From Bolinopsis microptera (lineage: Eukaryota > Ctenophora > Tentaculata > Lobata > Bolinopsidae): DNA of 64,000 bases. The notes under the pieces were generated by a model that was not told where the DNA came from, ran no database searches, and was given only the letters and a program-made list of their open reading frames with translations. This document shows, in pieces, positions 1 to 14,783 of the stretch. Positions within the stretch are counted from its first letter, which is position 1. Every line of letters begins with the position of its first letter. The stretch lies in assembly GCF_026151205.1 (NCBI RefSeq), contig NC_087074.1:9395226-9459225 (forward strand), given 5' to 3'. A program made the translations under genes and the position numbers.

Positions 1-3000
1 GAACTCCTACGATAAAGTAAGCCAGATACTCAATGGTTAATCATATAGCCACGAACTTTCCCGTTAAATTGGTCTCAACCAGTTAACGTTTTTAGGATAT
101 AGCTGGTGAAACCCTAAATCGACTGCAAGGACTCCGAGGATGGTGCGCGTGGGAGTTTCTTACCTTGCACACCAGCTAGGTAAGTGAGTTTCACTCTACC
201 ATAATACTCTACTCATATAACATTATTCTAAAATCCCTAGCTTGCCGCGGTAACAGGTAAGCTATCTCACGTTGCAACCTTGATTCGCGGCCCAGGATGG
301 GCCAAGCAAGTGCAATGTCTGGCAATGCAAAATTTGACACAACATTTGACACTGATAGTGATAGTAATAACCTCTGAAAAACTTGGCTCCGCTGTCAGCT
401 CAAGAAGCAAGAAAAGGAAAAACTTGAAATTTGGCAGCATCTTTTGACAGTTGAACAACAAGAAATGCGGCCAAATTTGTGCGTGGTCATTTTCCCGATC
501 CTTGACGTCTCATATCATATTATGGAAATCATTTATAATTCTATGTAAGCTGACAATTCACATAACCACCACAGTATCTTCCATAAAACTAAAAGTAACA
601 GGAAAAAAATCAGTGTACTCAATGCGTTATGCGATAAGACCACATATACAAAACTATTGTAAATTGTTGTAACTAAGAAAATGGGTAATTTTGTCAATGT
701 TTAACGGGTTTTTGGCCAAAAATGTTAATTTATAATAAGTAACACAGTAATTTGAAGATGTTAAGACAACAGTAATTTCGAACAAAGTTGTTCTCATTCA
801 AAACGTTTATATGATCAATTTATGGACTCGAAACTATAAATTTGGCGATATAACTATAAGACCCATACATGAGCTTATATAGGGCAGAAATATAAGTATA
901 ATCGGGCTTAAAATACCTACGTAATATACAGATTACAGACACCCATAAGAAATACGTGTATTTTATTCAGTTTTATTGAGATAGTTGATAAATTCTTATA
1001 AAATTATTTGGATTATTTGGATAATTTGGAAAGTTCGTAGATTCCTCTCTTGATAAAAGTTGCTTTATATTATTTCTTTGCGATTGCAGCGCAATGCACT
1101 ACTAAGCTGCGCAAAAAATAATGCTTCTCACTACCGTGACGAGATCGTAACTAGCAAAGCTACGGGCTGGAAGGGAGAATTGATATTTTACGTGGCACTG
1201 CACATGAAATTGTGTGTGTTTAATTCATCAACAGCAAACAAACAAGGTTGAATTGCAGATAATTTAATAATATTAAGCTTAAGATTAAACTTAACAGTCC
1301 ACTACTCAAGAGATTAAACGCTTTGATTAATCATAAAAGTGGTTCAACAGCTGATTATTGTAAATATTACGTAAAATGGAGCTTTAATTAAAATAGCATA
1401 ACAAGAGATTGCACACTGCACAGTTTGGAAGAAGGAAATTAGTCGCTTTAATTCATGACCAACAAATAAACGTGGTTATACAGCAGATATGTATTCATAA
1501 TAATGAGATTGGGAAATAACTTGAATAGGGCAATAGTTTGGTGAATTTGAAAAGTTATGAAATACGAGTGCCCATGGTTTGAAAATATGGGTTTAACTTA
1601 TCTATTTTTTACTATAACTCCAATAAAATATTATAGTTATACCCCTCCAGTAGACCAGCAATTGATACTACACAAACACAATACACTAATACAGAGCCAA
1701 TACGCAAGCTTGGTTTTAGTTATGGCACTGAACAAATTTGTGATATGTAATCTTTGAGCCAAAGCGAGAGTGGCCGGCCTTGTAGTCCACTGCTTATATT
1801 TCTAAATCAATATTATATCTGGCTCCTCCACCCACACGACGTTAATTAGTTCTTGGGGGGTAAATTTGATTTTACAGATATTAAAGATGATATTAAAGAT
1901 ATTATAATTCTGGTTATTTACGTTTCTGACTGACAGTATACAATATGACTTTGCCAGACGTTGCCTGGCCTGACACGCTTAACCTCCTCCAGCTCCATTT
2001 AAAAAGTAATTTGAGGTTACCAATTTTCGGCCATTTGCCACCGTGATACCCTCTGAAGTTTCGTCATTCTTCAGAAAGCAGCAAGCAAAGGGAAATGTTG
2101 GAATTCGATGGCAACTTTTGTTTCCTGGAGCTTTCTTGCAGTAATACTAATATGACAGTGTAACAAGGCTTACTGCTTCCTCACTAGTACCACCTAGTAA
2201 GAGCCCTATTCACCACTACCCAGGTTATCCTAACCTACCTCTGATGATCTCACCTCATAAGAATGCACCAAGTATTAGATCACTCCTCAACTCATACTAT
2301 TCTACTACTCACGGAGCAGTGCCACGTCCTCAAATACACGCTGGTTGCTACTGATAATGCTGCACATCTTATAACATGCTAAATGTTATCTCATAAAACA
2401 AGAGAGAGAGGAGAGAGAGAGAGAATGACGTAATTCCTGTTGTTATGTAAAACAGTGGCACAGTGCCAGCCTAATGGCTAATGCTGTAATCATGCTGCTG
2501 ACGGGGAGGAGGCTCACACGGTGGTAGTGGCAACGTGGCACTGGACACGGAGATAGATGGGAGGGATATAAGACAGCTCTCAGACGGGATCAAGGCAGAG
2601 TTTATCAGTTGTTTGGGGAGATAACAGGTGCTGCAGTGCCTGACCATTTTAACTGGTCGTCCGTGGATTTGATAATTTCTTCACTAACTCTCTGTTAATA
2701 ATTGTGGTGATGACTGACATGAGTTGTGTTATGTGCAGCTATGCCGAGTTTCTGTGAAAACTATCACGATTAACTACTTTTAATATCCTTTCTTTTACTC
2801 TTTTGGTTTTATTTTGATTCTCTTGTTAGGGTTTTAACTGAGTATTTAAGTATCTATTTTAACTTCACTGGTATCTAAATATTTGAACCCCCAATGAATA
2901 CAGTAAATACCGGATGATTGAACTTATTAAAGTTAGTATCCAGTGTACATTGTACAGTGCGTTAACAGTAATTAACATGATGTATAGTTGTGTACTATAG

Positions 3001-3196
3001 GTTAGAGATATCTGGTACATAGTGTATTAGTGTAGCTATGGTGACCATTGTTACACAAAAAAGGAGGTTTCTCATACTTAGGATGTTGCGGTCTTTTAAG
3101 AAGAGGGGCAGATCATGAACCGTGTTTTTGAGATAGAACATCTACTACTTAGCTACATTTGCTACTTCGATATCTCTCCATTTTCATTATGTAGCA
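1..3196. other. Gene-poor AT-rich stretch
   Basis: I find no coding region here. The open frames are short, lack family features and are interrupted. A short GA-rich simple repeat lies near 2400-2426. A TATA-like box followed by a possible initiator occurs near 2564-2610, but no open frame follows that I can connect to it. A stretch near 440-540 resembles one near 47060-47150 (shared AACAAGAAATGCGGCC and TTTCCCGATCC), so part of this is probably an old dispersed repeat. Confidence 0.5.
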
Positions 3197-4580
3197 TTAA
3201 GGGGGCATACACCAAAACAGTGGTTTGTGCCGTCCAGACCAAATGACCTCATAGGCAGTTCAGTGACCTTCTAGCGCACCGTTTCCACACCAAAAAAAAT
3301 TATTTTGAGAATACCCATTTTGGTAATCGAGCATTTCCTGGTTAGAGTGGAATTTTCGGAAAAACACAATTTGTTTCGTGGAGAGGCTATAAGTTAATCA
3401 TTTCTTGCGGTATCGGCTTGAAATTTTGCTCGCCGTCTATTCACATCTATTTCAAGGTGTGTGTAAAATCTTGATATCGTATCTAAAAAGGCTGGTGTGT
3501 TATTAATTTTTAAAGTTAACAAAAGTCAAAAAGTTAAAATTGTCCTTTTCAGACTTATTTTAACCAAAAAGTCAGTCAGGGAAGATCGGATTGATTTGAT
3601 GGTTGACATAGACTTGTTCTCTGAATTCTGGCGCAGATTTTGATGCCCTCTAAAATGTTTTTCCTCATTTGTGTTCAGATCTATTGGTCTTCAAAGCCAA
3701 ACAACAAATTTAGGCACATTTTTCGTTTTAAATATTTACCGATTTTTCTAAAATTTTGATAGGAATGTGCTAGTGACTTTTTGAAGAGTGCAAAATAACC
3801 GCAACTAGCACATTTATATATGAGTTATGAACAACAAAACACCCTAAAATGCTTCCCTTTAAAGTTATGGGAGAAAATGTGATTTTTTGGCTTTGCAGAT
3901 AAAAAATCACATTTTCTCCAATAACTTCAAAGGGAAGCATTTTAGGGTGTTTTGTTGTTCATAACTCATATATAAATGTGCTAGTTGCGGTTATTTTGCA
4001 CCCTTCCAAAAGTCACTAGCACATTCCTATCAAAATTTTAGAAAAATTAGTAAATATTTAAAACGAAAAATGTGCCCAAATTTGTTGTTTGGCTTTGAAG
4101 TCCAATAGATCTGAACACAAATGAGGAAAAACATTTTAGAGGGCATCAAAATCTGCGCCAGAATTCAGAGAACAAGTCTATGTCAACCATCAAATCAATC
4201 CGATCTTCCCTGACTGACTTTTTGGTTAAAATAAGTCTGAAAAGGACAATTTTAACTTTTTGACTTTTGTTAACTTTAAAAATTAATAACACACCAGCCT
4301 TTTTAGATACGATATCAAGATTTTACACACACCTTGAAATAGATGTGAATAGACGGCGAGCAAAATTTCAAGCCGATACCGCAAGAAATGATTAACTTAT
4401 AGCCTCTCCACGAAACAAATTGTGTTTTTCCGAAAATTCCACTTTAACCAGGAAATGCTCGATTACAAAAATGGGTATTCTCAAAATAATTTTTTTTGGT
4501 GTGGAAACGGTGCGCTAGAAGGTCACTGAACTGCCTATGAGGTCATTTGGTCTGGACAGATTTGGTGTATGCCCCCTTAA
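3197..4580. mobile_element. Giant hairpin (foldback) element flanked by TTAA
   Basis: The two halves are near-perfect reverse complements: a left arm at about 3201-3888, a loop of about 12 bp (3889-3900), and a right arm at about 3901-4576. The outer ends read TTAAGGGGGCATACACCAAA and its complement, so the element starts GGGGGCATACACC and is bounded by TTAA on both sides (3197-3200 and 4577-4580). TTAA target duplication is the hallmark of piggyBac-type transposases, though TTAA is itself palindromic. No coding frame lies inside. The arms differ at only scattered positions, suggesting a recent origin or arm correction. A transcript through it would fold into a hairpin of about 680 bp. Confidence 0.85.
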
Positions 4581-5095
4581 GCATGTACAGTGCAACTAAC
4601 TACCGACATTTGACAGTGAACTATTGTAAGAAAGGATATACATATTTCTTAAATAAACACCAAGCAATCTCGTAAACCATACATTTATACGGGCAGTACA
4701 CAATACTGTGTCCGTGGCAATGGCTGGACATTCGTTTTAACCGTTTTGAATGTTTTGATTGAATTATTTGTACTAGTGACAGTCACACCTAATCCTATAT
4801 AAGTATATACACACCTATACTAGTATTACGGATGTTACCCAACACCGCACAAACGAACATAAATTCTGACAATTTCGACATGATTTCAACCCTACTGCAA
4901 ATGAACTAATTAAATCTTAGATAAATTCTAACATCTTCCAAACTGGAGTACCGGTCTTGAAAGTACATTTTCATCCAAATTGTAAGCTGTGATATTTTCT
5001 TTTTCTCAAATAATGAAACCATAAAATTTGAACATATTCTGTTCGCACGACGCACAGCTTGTATCACTATCTCTAACAACTCTACCTCTTATAAA

Positions 5096-7698
<2,603 letters not shown>

Positions 7699-8023
7699 AG
7701 TCTAGCTGCTATAATGACTACAGACTAGTGACAAGGGGCGACATTGTTCGCGATTTAAGGTTAAACAATCAAGAGGACTATCCAAGCTTAACTAGGTAAT
7801 ATGATACCTGGTATTAGCATTTATTGAGATGCTGATTGAGAATTATGTTGGACTGAATTGTTGAATGACAAAGCTGTTTTAAAATTCTTTGCTTTTATTA
7901 AAGCATTATTATGAATTAGATTTAGAATGAGCTTTACTATGTGTAATATAAAATTGTTGAAATGTAATTGTAATTTGTAGACAACTAAAAAGCATGCAAT
8001 TGATACAATTTTAAAGTTTAAAA

Positions 8024-8046
8024 CTAGAATCCCGACGGGATTCTAG
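8024..8046. repeat. Perfect 11-bp-stem hairpin downstream of the ARF-like gene
   Basis: CTAGAATCCCG, a single A, then CGGGATTCTAG, about 330 bp past the stop codon. It could lie in the 3' UTR or be the relic of an inverted-repeat element. No U-run terminator logic applies in a Pol II gene. Confidence 0.7.
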
Positions 8047-10033
8047 TCTATGCCTGATTTTAGTAATAGTAACTACGTTAACGAACCATATATATGATAT
8101 ATTTATGTAAATATTATCAGAAATTTTTACGGTTTGTCAAACTTTATGCTAGCAATTTATTTCATTGCAATGCAGAAGTAACTCTACCTTAGAGTGAATT
8201 GATTAAAATGATTTTGAATTTTATAATTAGTAATTGTAGTTACATGTGTTTTTTGAAACATTAATAGTTTTCTTTCTTTAATTACATTGAGAGGCTCTTT
8301 AGAGCTTTTTTTTCGTTTCCTTGGTTGGAAATACATAAATCAGAAAAAGCAACAACCTCCAGCTTTAAATATCGAAACGAAGGCAAATAAAATCATGCCA
8401 GTGACACGGTAGTATAGATATTAAACATGATACGAATATTGGCGGTTCGGCTACAAGAATACTGCCACAACTCAGGCATATTCGAGAACTGCATAACCTA
8501 GATCTCTTAAATTAATTGTAAGAACTTCAATACTTGGTCCATGATGACCCTCCAAATGGCAAATACGTGTTTGTATGGTTTGACGTGCCATATGCTGGCT
8601 GGGATCGCATATCTGTTCAATTAATAGATTGCTTGTAGGTATTATTATATATATTATATAAGTATAACGCGTGCACCAGGGGGTCCTGAGTTCGTGGCTC
8701 TACAGACACAGTCTACTGGGGATGTCTTAAGTGGGCCAAGCCAGAAAAGGATACCAAACTATGAAAGTGTTTATTGTCAGCTTACACCCTCCGCCAACTT
8801 TTCCAGTTAACTCCATCCCCACTCCATTACCGTCTTAATCCCAATAAATTGGGAATTCAGACTTTTAATTATCCACTATAGGATTTAATCGATAGTTTAA
8901 CGACAGCGCACATAATTTTGATCAAATCAAAATGAATGCTTCTTGAAGGCACCTTCCCCCAGATATTTGACTCTAATTATTTGATTAACTTGTTAAATTA
9001 AAGCGGATGAATCGTCCAAGTAATGTACTGTACTGTAGTCTGTAACAGTGGCAAAGCAATCTATCCATAGTTCAAACCCTGATCAGCTATAAGTCTCACA
9101 TTCTCTCCACTGTTTGCCAGCTCTTGGTAAAACTATAATTAGATCGAGCTGTGGAACTGAGGAATTTCGGGCAAGATTTACTTAAAGGAGATGCCCTATG
9201 CCAGGAAAGCAGCCACCGTAGAGACGAACTAAAACACCAATATAAAGATAGGTATTAAAAGCAATATATTCAAAAAAGAACTTGAAGCATTTAGCATAAA
9301 TATGAATTAACAAACATATTCATAATTAACCAACTGAACAACAATAATAAATTATAATTAGGAACCGATTTGTAGGGCACTTTATTAAATTTAAGGCAAG
9401 CAAATCAGCACTTACAAGAAAATCGGGTTATCAAACCGGAGCCAAGATTTGATAGAGTGTGTGTCAGATGAAAGACAAGATCTAAGACCCTGGCATTTTT
9501 GCCGAGTTATTATATAGTTCTCAGTGATCAGTATCCGCGTAATCACGTACACTATTCGTGAGACTCACGTTTATTCATGCTTTTAAATTGTATTACTCAA
9601 TATATTACACTCGTGGTCTTAACATCATGTCCAAAGAACCAAGTTTTCTTATTCTAGTTCTTCTGAGCTTGGAGGTTCGGAGGATGGATTTCTTTTGTCT
9701 CACTTTCCAGTCGAACAAAATTCCCTAATTAGTAATCGTAATAAAAATAAGAATAGTAACGAGAACAATATGGTCGATAATCCAAAACAAGGCACAATTT
9801 AAATAGCTTTAAAAAGCAGCATTCAATAGAATTCAGAGCCGGGATTAGAAGTCCCAAAGAAAGCCAGATCAATCATCAAACTAGAGCTGAGAAGGTAAGA
9901 CCCAGTGCTACTGATCCTAGAATAAAATGACTAGAATAAACTCTCCAAACATGACTTGACCTTTTGAATATGAAAAATAGAGCCAAAATTAATATCAATC
10001 ACATTAATATAAACTAAAATGTACATATTGAAA

Positions 10034-10249
10034 TTATTTCTCGTCCTCAATTTTACTACAGTCCTCTATACTATTAGAATCTTTCTCTTCTGAAACTTTG
10101 TTAACTTCTGGTTCTGTTTCGCTTGTCTCCTTAAAAGATCCTTCTTTTTTAAATAAACCCCTAATACCGGTTACCAACTGGAGAAGCAGTCCCTTCTTAA
10201 CCTCTGTTTCCTTTATACACACCAGATCTTTCGTAGTCAGACTAAAGAT
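10034..10249 (-). CDS. Possible 3'-terminal exon of an unrecognised gene
   Basis: An open minus-strand frame ends with a stop at 10034. It encodes a basic-hydrophobic patch (GLLLQLVTGIRGLFKK) and then a highly acidic Ser/Glu-rich tail ending KIEDEK. There is no in-frame ATG at its start; an acceptor-like TTTAG lies near 10250. I do not recognise the protein and found no upstream exons. It could equally be chance open sequence. Confidence 0.2.
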   Translation of the reverse strand: MFSLTTKDLVCIKETEVKKGLLLQLVTGIRGLFKKEGSFKETSETEPEVNKVSEEKDSNSIEDCSKIEDEK

Positions 10250-10509
10250 CGAACCGTATACGATTGCAATGACCTGCGATACAGTTTAGCTAACTTTTAT
10301 ACAAGCCGTTTTTGGGAAATGTGCTTAACCTTTTAGATAGGGCTTCGCTCAGTAGTCAAAAATAAAGCTAAAAAACAGCATGCTTTTGCTTTTTGGATCG
10401 ATTTTAAACTAACATTGAATTATTAAAGATTTAAAAACCCAACATGTAATCACATAATATGCACATGAAGCATACAAATATTAACAGATAAGAAATGAGG
10501 GAAAGTAGC

Positions 10510-10554
10510 AGTGATACTGATAGAGTATTAAGTTAATACTCTATCAGTATCACT
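10510..10554. repeat. Perfect 22-bp-stem hairpin
   Basis: Two 22-bp perfect inverted arms (AGTGATACTGATAGAG... and its complement) are separated by a single G. The length and perfection suggest a very small inverted-repeat element or a recently formed palindrome. Confidence 0.8.
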
Positions 10555-10964
10555 ATTAACTAGGTAACTAGTTACATCATTCACTTAACATAATGCAATA
10601 ACCAGCGAGAGACAACACGTGTAATAGGTAGTTGACGGGAGGGGTCGTCTGAAGGCATTGTTACTGAAGGAATCATGCTTTGTTTGTGACATTTGTTTGA
10701 CGTAACCGTTTTTATTTGTAATATCCTCAATCAATTTATAATAATTATTAGTAAATTGTTTGAAAAAGATGCTGTAATCAGGAAGATCGGGAGTAATTAT
10801 ACAGTGTTCATTGGTTCTTGTGAACTGATCAAATGTTCACGTTGCTCTGAATTACAATTTGTCTGAGAAACCAGGTGGCATAATTCTAATTTCACGATTC
10901 GAAGATAATATTTTACCAAAACCCATAATCATGGGTAGAGTGGACCGCTGCCAGTGTCTCTCTT

Positions 10965-11377
10965 TCTCAAACAAAAGGAAATGATATTAATTTGATTGAC
11001 CGTTCTCAAATGCAAAATGATACCGAGAATGAAATCGGTCGCTCGCTTTTCCCATTCATTCACGGCTTACGAATTGTATAAATAAGTTTCGATTGATTAC
11101 GTCAATCAGATGCTGTAAAAATCTCTTTGGGTTGCGTTCGGGTCGATACCTAGTATTTCGGGGTAAGGGACAAGGGTGGTAGTTATTACTTATTGAACAA
11201 GCTGAAGTTTATTGAATCTACATTGCTGATTGCCGAGTACAGCTGCCTTTGGGTAGTTCTTCTTAATCTATTACAATTGTAAATGAATGGGAAAAGCGAG
11301 CGACCGATTTCATTCTCGGTATCATTTTGCATTTGAGAACAGTCAATCAAATTAATATCATTTCCTTTTGTTTGAGA
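10965..11377. mobile_element. Inverted-repeat element at the left MULE end
   Basis: Left arm about 10965-11060 and right arm about 11281-11377 are nearly perfect reverse complements (about 96 bp) around a roughly 220-bp centre. The outer edge (CTCAAACAAAAGG) overlaps the inner edge of the MULE terminal repeat. It therefore looks like either an insertion at the junction or an inverted duplication of the element's left end. Confidence 0.75.
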
Positions 11378-11499
11378 GGTTCACGTACTGTAGTGCGACA
11401 CGTACTCTAGTGCGACACGTACCCTAGTGCGAAACCTCCAAGATCGACACTGTCGCAGTAGAGTACGCTACCTGGATCGTAGTGCGACACGTACCCGGT

Positions 11500-11934
11500 G
11501 ACCGACAACTAGGAACCTCTCATTCCGGCCTCCCACAGGTATCACATCACATGGCCCAATCAGTGACGTATCATGTGTGATGTGATCCATATTATAACCA
11601 TCCTAACAGCTGGACATCCAAGAACCTGGGTAGGGTTCACATGACAGTTTAGTAAGTAGTTGTGTATTATAAAGTATTTTAAGAAGTGTTTGAGCTCTCG
11701 GCATGTGTTCACATAACGGACGTGAGCCAGGTCCAAAAGGGGCTGGTTCTCGTATCCAAGGATGTGAGCCGAGCATGCAATGGGAGTGATACGAGACCTG
11801 CACCTCCACGAGAGTTGAGGTGTTGTCGGGGATATGTAATGATTGGTTCCTAGTTGTCGGAGCTGATTGGATTTCCAAAGCTTGCATGTTAATTAGTTAA
11901 CTAGGTAAAATTGACAGGTTCCTAGTTGTCCGTC
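11500..11934. mobile_element. Small TIR element nested in the MULE remnant
   Basis: The ends carry CCGACAACTAGGAACCT at about 11502-11518 and its complement near 11918-11934, enclosing roughly 430 bp without coding potential. A third copy of the end motif lies near 11845. Short 16-17 bp TIRs and small size fit a MITE; I did not identify a target duplication. Confidence 0.55.
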
Positions 11935-12194
11935 AGCCCACGTACCCTAGTGCGACAGAGAATTTTCAAGGCCGACACTGTCGCACTACAGTGCGCTACC
12001 TGGACTGTAGTGCGACACGAACTAAAGTGCGACAAAACACTTTACACAATCAATAAAAATTTTACTTTCCATTTTTAATGACGAGAGTGTAGTCGTGTAT
12101 GAGTAATGGGATTAAATATAAGATCAAAGATTGCAATCACAATATTCAAATCATTATTCCAACACACTTCAACTAATTATCCATTCTGTCATAA

Positions 12195-12650
12195 TCATCG
12201 TAGCTATCAATCACAGCGTTCAAGCGACGGTCGTAATCAGTCCACTTCTTCAGTCGGCGAGGAGGTAGTTGTCTGAGCATCTTCATTCTTCTGGTTGATC
12301 TTCCATTGGGTTAGATCCTGATCCTTCTTCAGGACGTCGATAAATCGCCAGATAGTAGGGTTGGTGCAGCCCATCAAGGGGGAGAGGAGGTTTGTGTTCC
12401 GACCCAGGTACGTTCGTAGTAGTCACTAGGCAGCAAAGGAATCCATCTCCGAAAGAAGGGTTGCTTTCAGCTGCGTCCAGGTCACAGTAGTGTTGTTCGT
12501 CAGACTGAGACGTCCGGAGCAGGTCTTCTCAGTGCATCGCCAGTAGGTCTTGTCGTCGCGATTCTTATCCAGGCAGTAGCGGTATCCGTCCTGGATAACG
12601 TTTCTTGAACCAGTAGTGCGTCCAGGAATGAAGGTGATTGAAGAAGACAT
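12195..12650 (-). pseudogene. FLYWCH zinc-finger / MULE transposase remnant
   Basis: The minus-strand frame 12650-12426 encodes 74 residues beginning MSSSITFIPGRTTGSRN. It has the FLYWCH layout: F-x-x-GR, GYRYCLD, YWRC, TEKTC and a GRLSL strand. Past its stop, other frames give the conserved C-terminal MULE segment (NPTIWRFIDVLKKDQDLT and WKINQ) and, after another frame change, KKWTDYDRRLNAVID. The pieces are therefore the two ends of a FLYWCH-MULE protein with the catalytic DDE middle deleted and at least two frame breaks. It is not functional as a transposase. Assignment rests on family knowledge of FLYWCH-MULE proteins. Confidence 0.75.
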
Positions 12651-13196
12651 GTTGATGTTGTTCGATGCTTTGGTAGAATCATCGTGACCTTATTTATGGC
12701 CCAAGCATATGAACTTGTTATCCCAATCGGAGATATACATACGATGCGTGTGATAGGAATGAGGATCATATGCTGCTTAAGAGTTACCCAGTGGATCACA
12801 CACTGCATACGTGGCTTGAACTGACCCGAAGGAATTATGATCAGTGGATAACTTCGAAACACGTGATGTGAACCGACGAATCGTATTCGCAAGATCACTT
12901 CGAAATAAGTGACGTGAACCGACCCGACGAATCACTTAATGGTCCATAAGAAGGATAGGATGTGACCTGAACTTGGAAATAAGTCAGGATATTTTGTCGC
13001 ACTAGAGTACGCTACCTGGATCGTAGTGCGACACGTACTGTAGTGCGACAGAGGGTGTTTTTGTCGGACTTCGCACTAGAGTACGTGTCGCACTAGAGTA
13101 CGTGTCGCACTACAGTACGATTACCGTTTGAGAAAGAGAGACACTGGCAGCGGTCCACTCTACCCATGATTATGGGTTTTGGTAAAATATCATCTC

Positions 13197-14424
13197 TTTT
13201 TGATTATAATGTCAGGGTACTTTATAAAGTCGAAATATAAACTGATATCTTCATTAATAAGGAGGAAGTTTCAACGATTTCGAAATTTTTCCTTTAAAAA
13301 CATTTCCTTGTGTTTAGGTAAACATATCGGTCGATCACTGACTGAATATGCCACTAAATACTCATTTAAGTTGGCATTAAATTCATATATAATGACATTA
13401 AACTGTTGTGGCAAAGCAGAATTTGTTTGTTGTTGGAAATCACGAATGAGCAAAATTCTCACCTTTCGCACGTGCAAACTTTGAGTGGACGTTGCGTGCG
13501 CATCCAATATTGAATCGCCGTACAATTTTGCATGTAATTGTTTTATATATAGCTTGATAAGCATGCAAAGTTTCAAAGTATTCCAAGAAGAACTGTAATC
13601 ACAACGGCACTCTAAAGTTGACAGAAAATGACGAAAACAGAAATTTTCAGTGATTTTAGAAATTTTCTATCAATTTGGGCGTGTCCCCACGTGTGCAACT
13701 TTTCGATTTTCAACTTTAAAACTAGCCTAATGCACAATGTATACCTATAGGAAGCAGAACTAAGCTCCACAACCCAAGGCATGGCCCAACACCAGAGAAT
13801 ACTAAATCGCAAAATTGACGTTTTTATAAAATAATTCTTCAAAAAAGCACAAACTTCAATGACGAATATCTTTATGAAGGAGCAAGCTAAAAAACTTTCC
13901 GGTAGATTTTCAGAATGCTTGAACAATTATCTAAGATGAAAATTTCCTCAGATTTTGAATAAAATTACTCCTTAATGGTTTAAAATTAATTTTAAAAGTT
14001 ATTACTTTGTCAAAAATCAAGTTTTAAAAACGGTTAACTTGATGACGTCATCAAGGGGTGTTCATGACGTCAAATAATTTGTTTATACAATGTAAACTAA
14101 AGTGTAAACAATTATTTGCAAGACCTGTTGTCGGAAATGGCTTTATCTTTTATACTTTTGAATCTATGGACACTTAAATACAGGCTACAATTGACTGGCA
14201 AAGCGTCTATCCCTAAATATATGTATGTATCACGACAATCTATCGTAAAACAAGGGTTCTAGAAAACCCATTTCCCGATGCTCCTGAAACCTGAAACTTT
14301 GTTTGCAGTCGATTTGGTCAACGTCTAGACGGCCTGCAAAATTTCAGATCTCTAACTCAATTTTAACATGGTTTTTAAGGCACCTGAATATGGCGATTTT
14401 GGGTTTTTTACCGAATTTCGTATA
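13197..14424. other. No supported gene
   Basis: Two minus-strand open frames of about 100 codons lie here (near 13271-13576 and 13612-13926), plus an overlapping plus-strand frame. None shows a recognisable domain, and composition is like the surrounding AT-rich DNA. I see nothing else definable. Confidence 0.45.
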
Positions 14425-14783
14425 ACAGTGCTGGCGAGTATTTTATGCAAATTTCTTAAAAATCTCAACATAACTATTTTTTATTCCTGTCATCTTTGAC
14501 ATCAAATTAGAATGTTTTGAACTAAAAATAAATCTGCTGAACGACTTCCGATGAGTCTTAATGCCTGGAAAACTCCTGCCGGAGGCAGCGGCCTTCGGCC
14601 GCCGCCTCCGGCCGGAGTGCACGCTTTGCGTGCACAAAAGAGGCTTGTAACGTGTACCAAAGGGGGTATAATAGTAAAGGGGGTATAATAGTAAAGGGGG
14701 CATAATAGTAAAGGGGGTGTAATAGTAAATGGGGAACATAGTATACCCACAATAAATGCAACGGTCGTGCTTGCCAGCACTGT
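14425..14783. mobile_element. Small TIR element with GC-rich hairpins and a 17-bp tandem repeat
   Basis: The ends ACAGTGCTGGCGAG (about 14425) and GCCAGCACTGT (about 14773-14783) are inverted repeats starting CAGTG, as in many hAT-type MITEs. I could not find a matching 8-bp target duplication. Inside are strong GC-rich hairpins (14590-14615, CGGCCTTCGGCCG core; and GTGCACGCTTTGCGTGCAC near 14617-14635). A tandem array of about five units of a 17-mer, AGGGGGTATAATAGTAA, spans about 14659-14735. The Tyr/Pro-rich open frames across the array are repeat artefacts. Confidence 0.5.

Larger units (their letters stand above)
7699..10901. other. Intergenic, no convincing gene
   Basis: AT-rich sequence downstream of the ARF-like gene with no family-recognisable coding frame. 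It holds two short perfect hairpins (8024-8046 and 10510-10554) and one possible terminal exon on the minus strand (near 10034-10250). Nothing else could be supported. Confidence 0.5.
10902..13196. mobile_element. Composite Mutator-like (FLYWCH) transposon with long TIRs
   Basis: Terminal inverted repeats of about 65-70 bp lie at about 10904-10971 and 13122-13193 (shared core GGTAGAGTGGACCGCTGCCA). Inside are arrays of a subterminal repeat of the form CGTACTCTAGTGCGACA at about 11385-11500, 11935-12035 and 12990-13122, in both orientations, resembling transposase-binding repeats. The interior carries a decayed FLYWCH/MULE-type coding remnant on the minus strand and two further nested inverted-repeat elements. 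FLYWCH fingers are commonly fused to MULE transposases in animals. Most of a MULE transposase is absent, so this copy is internally deleted and non-autonomous. I could not find a clear 9-bp target duplication. Confidence 0.75.

Noticed and set aside
2555..2640. Core-promoter-like sequence (TATA box then possible initiator)
   Set aside because: No downstream coding exon could be linked to it before the hairpin element; a leader exon for the ARF-like gene is possible but unsupported.
13271..13926. Two minus-strand frames of about 100 codons beside the MULE remnant
   Set aside because: No family features and no continuity across the intervening stops; most likely chance frames in AT-rich DNA.
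14443..14780. Tyr/Pro-rich minus-strand frames
   Set aside because: They read across the 17-bp tandem repeat and GC-rich hairpins in three overlapping frames; no domain is visible.
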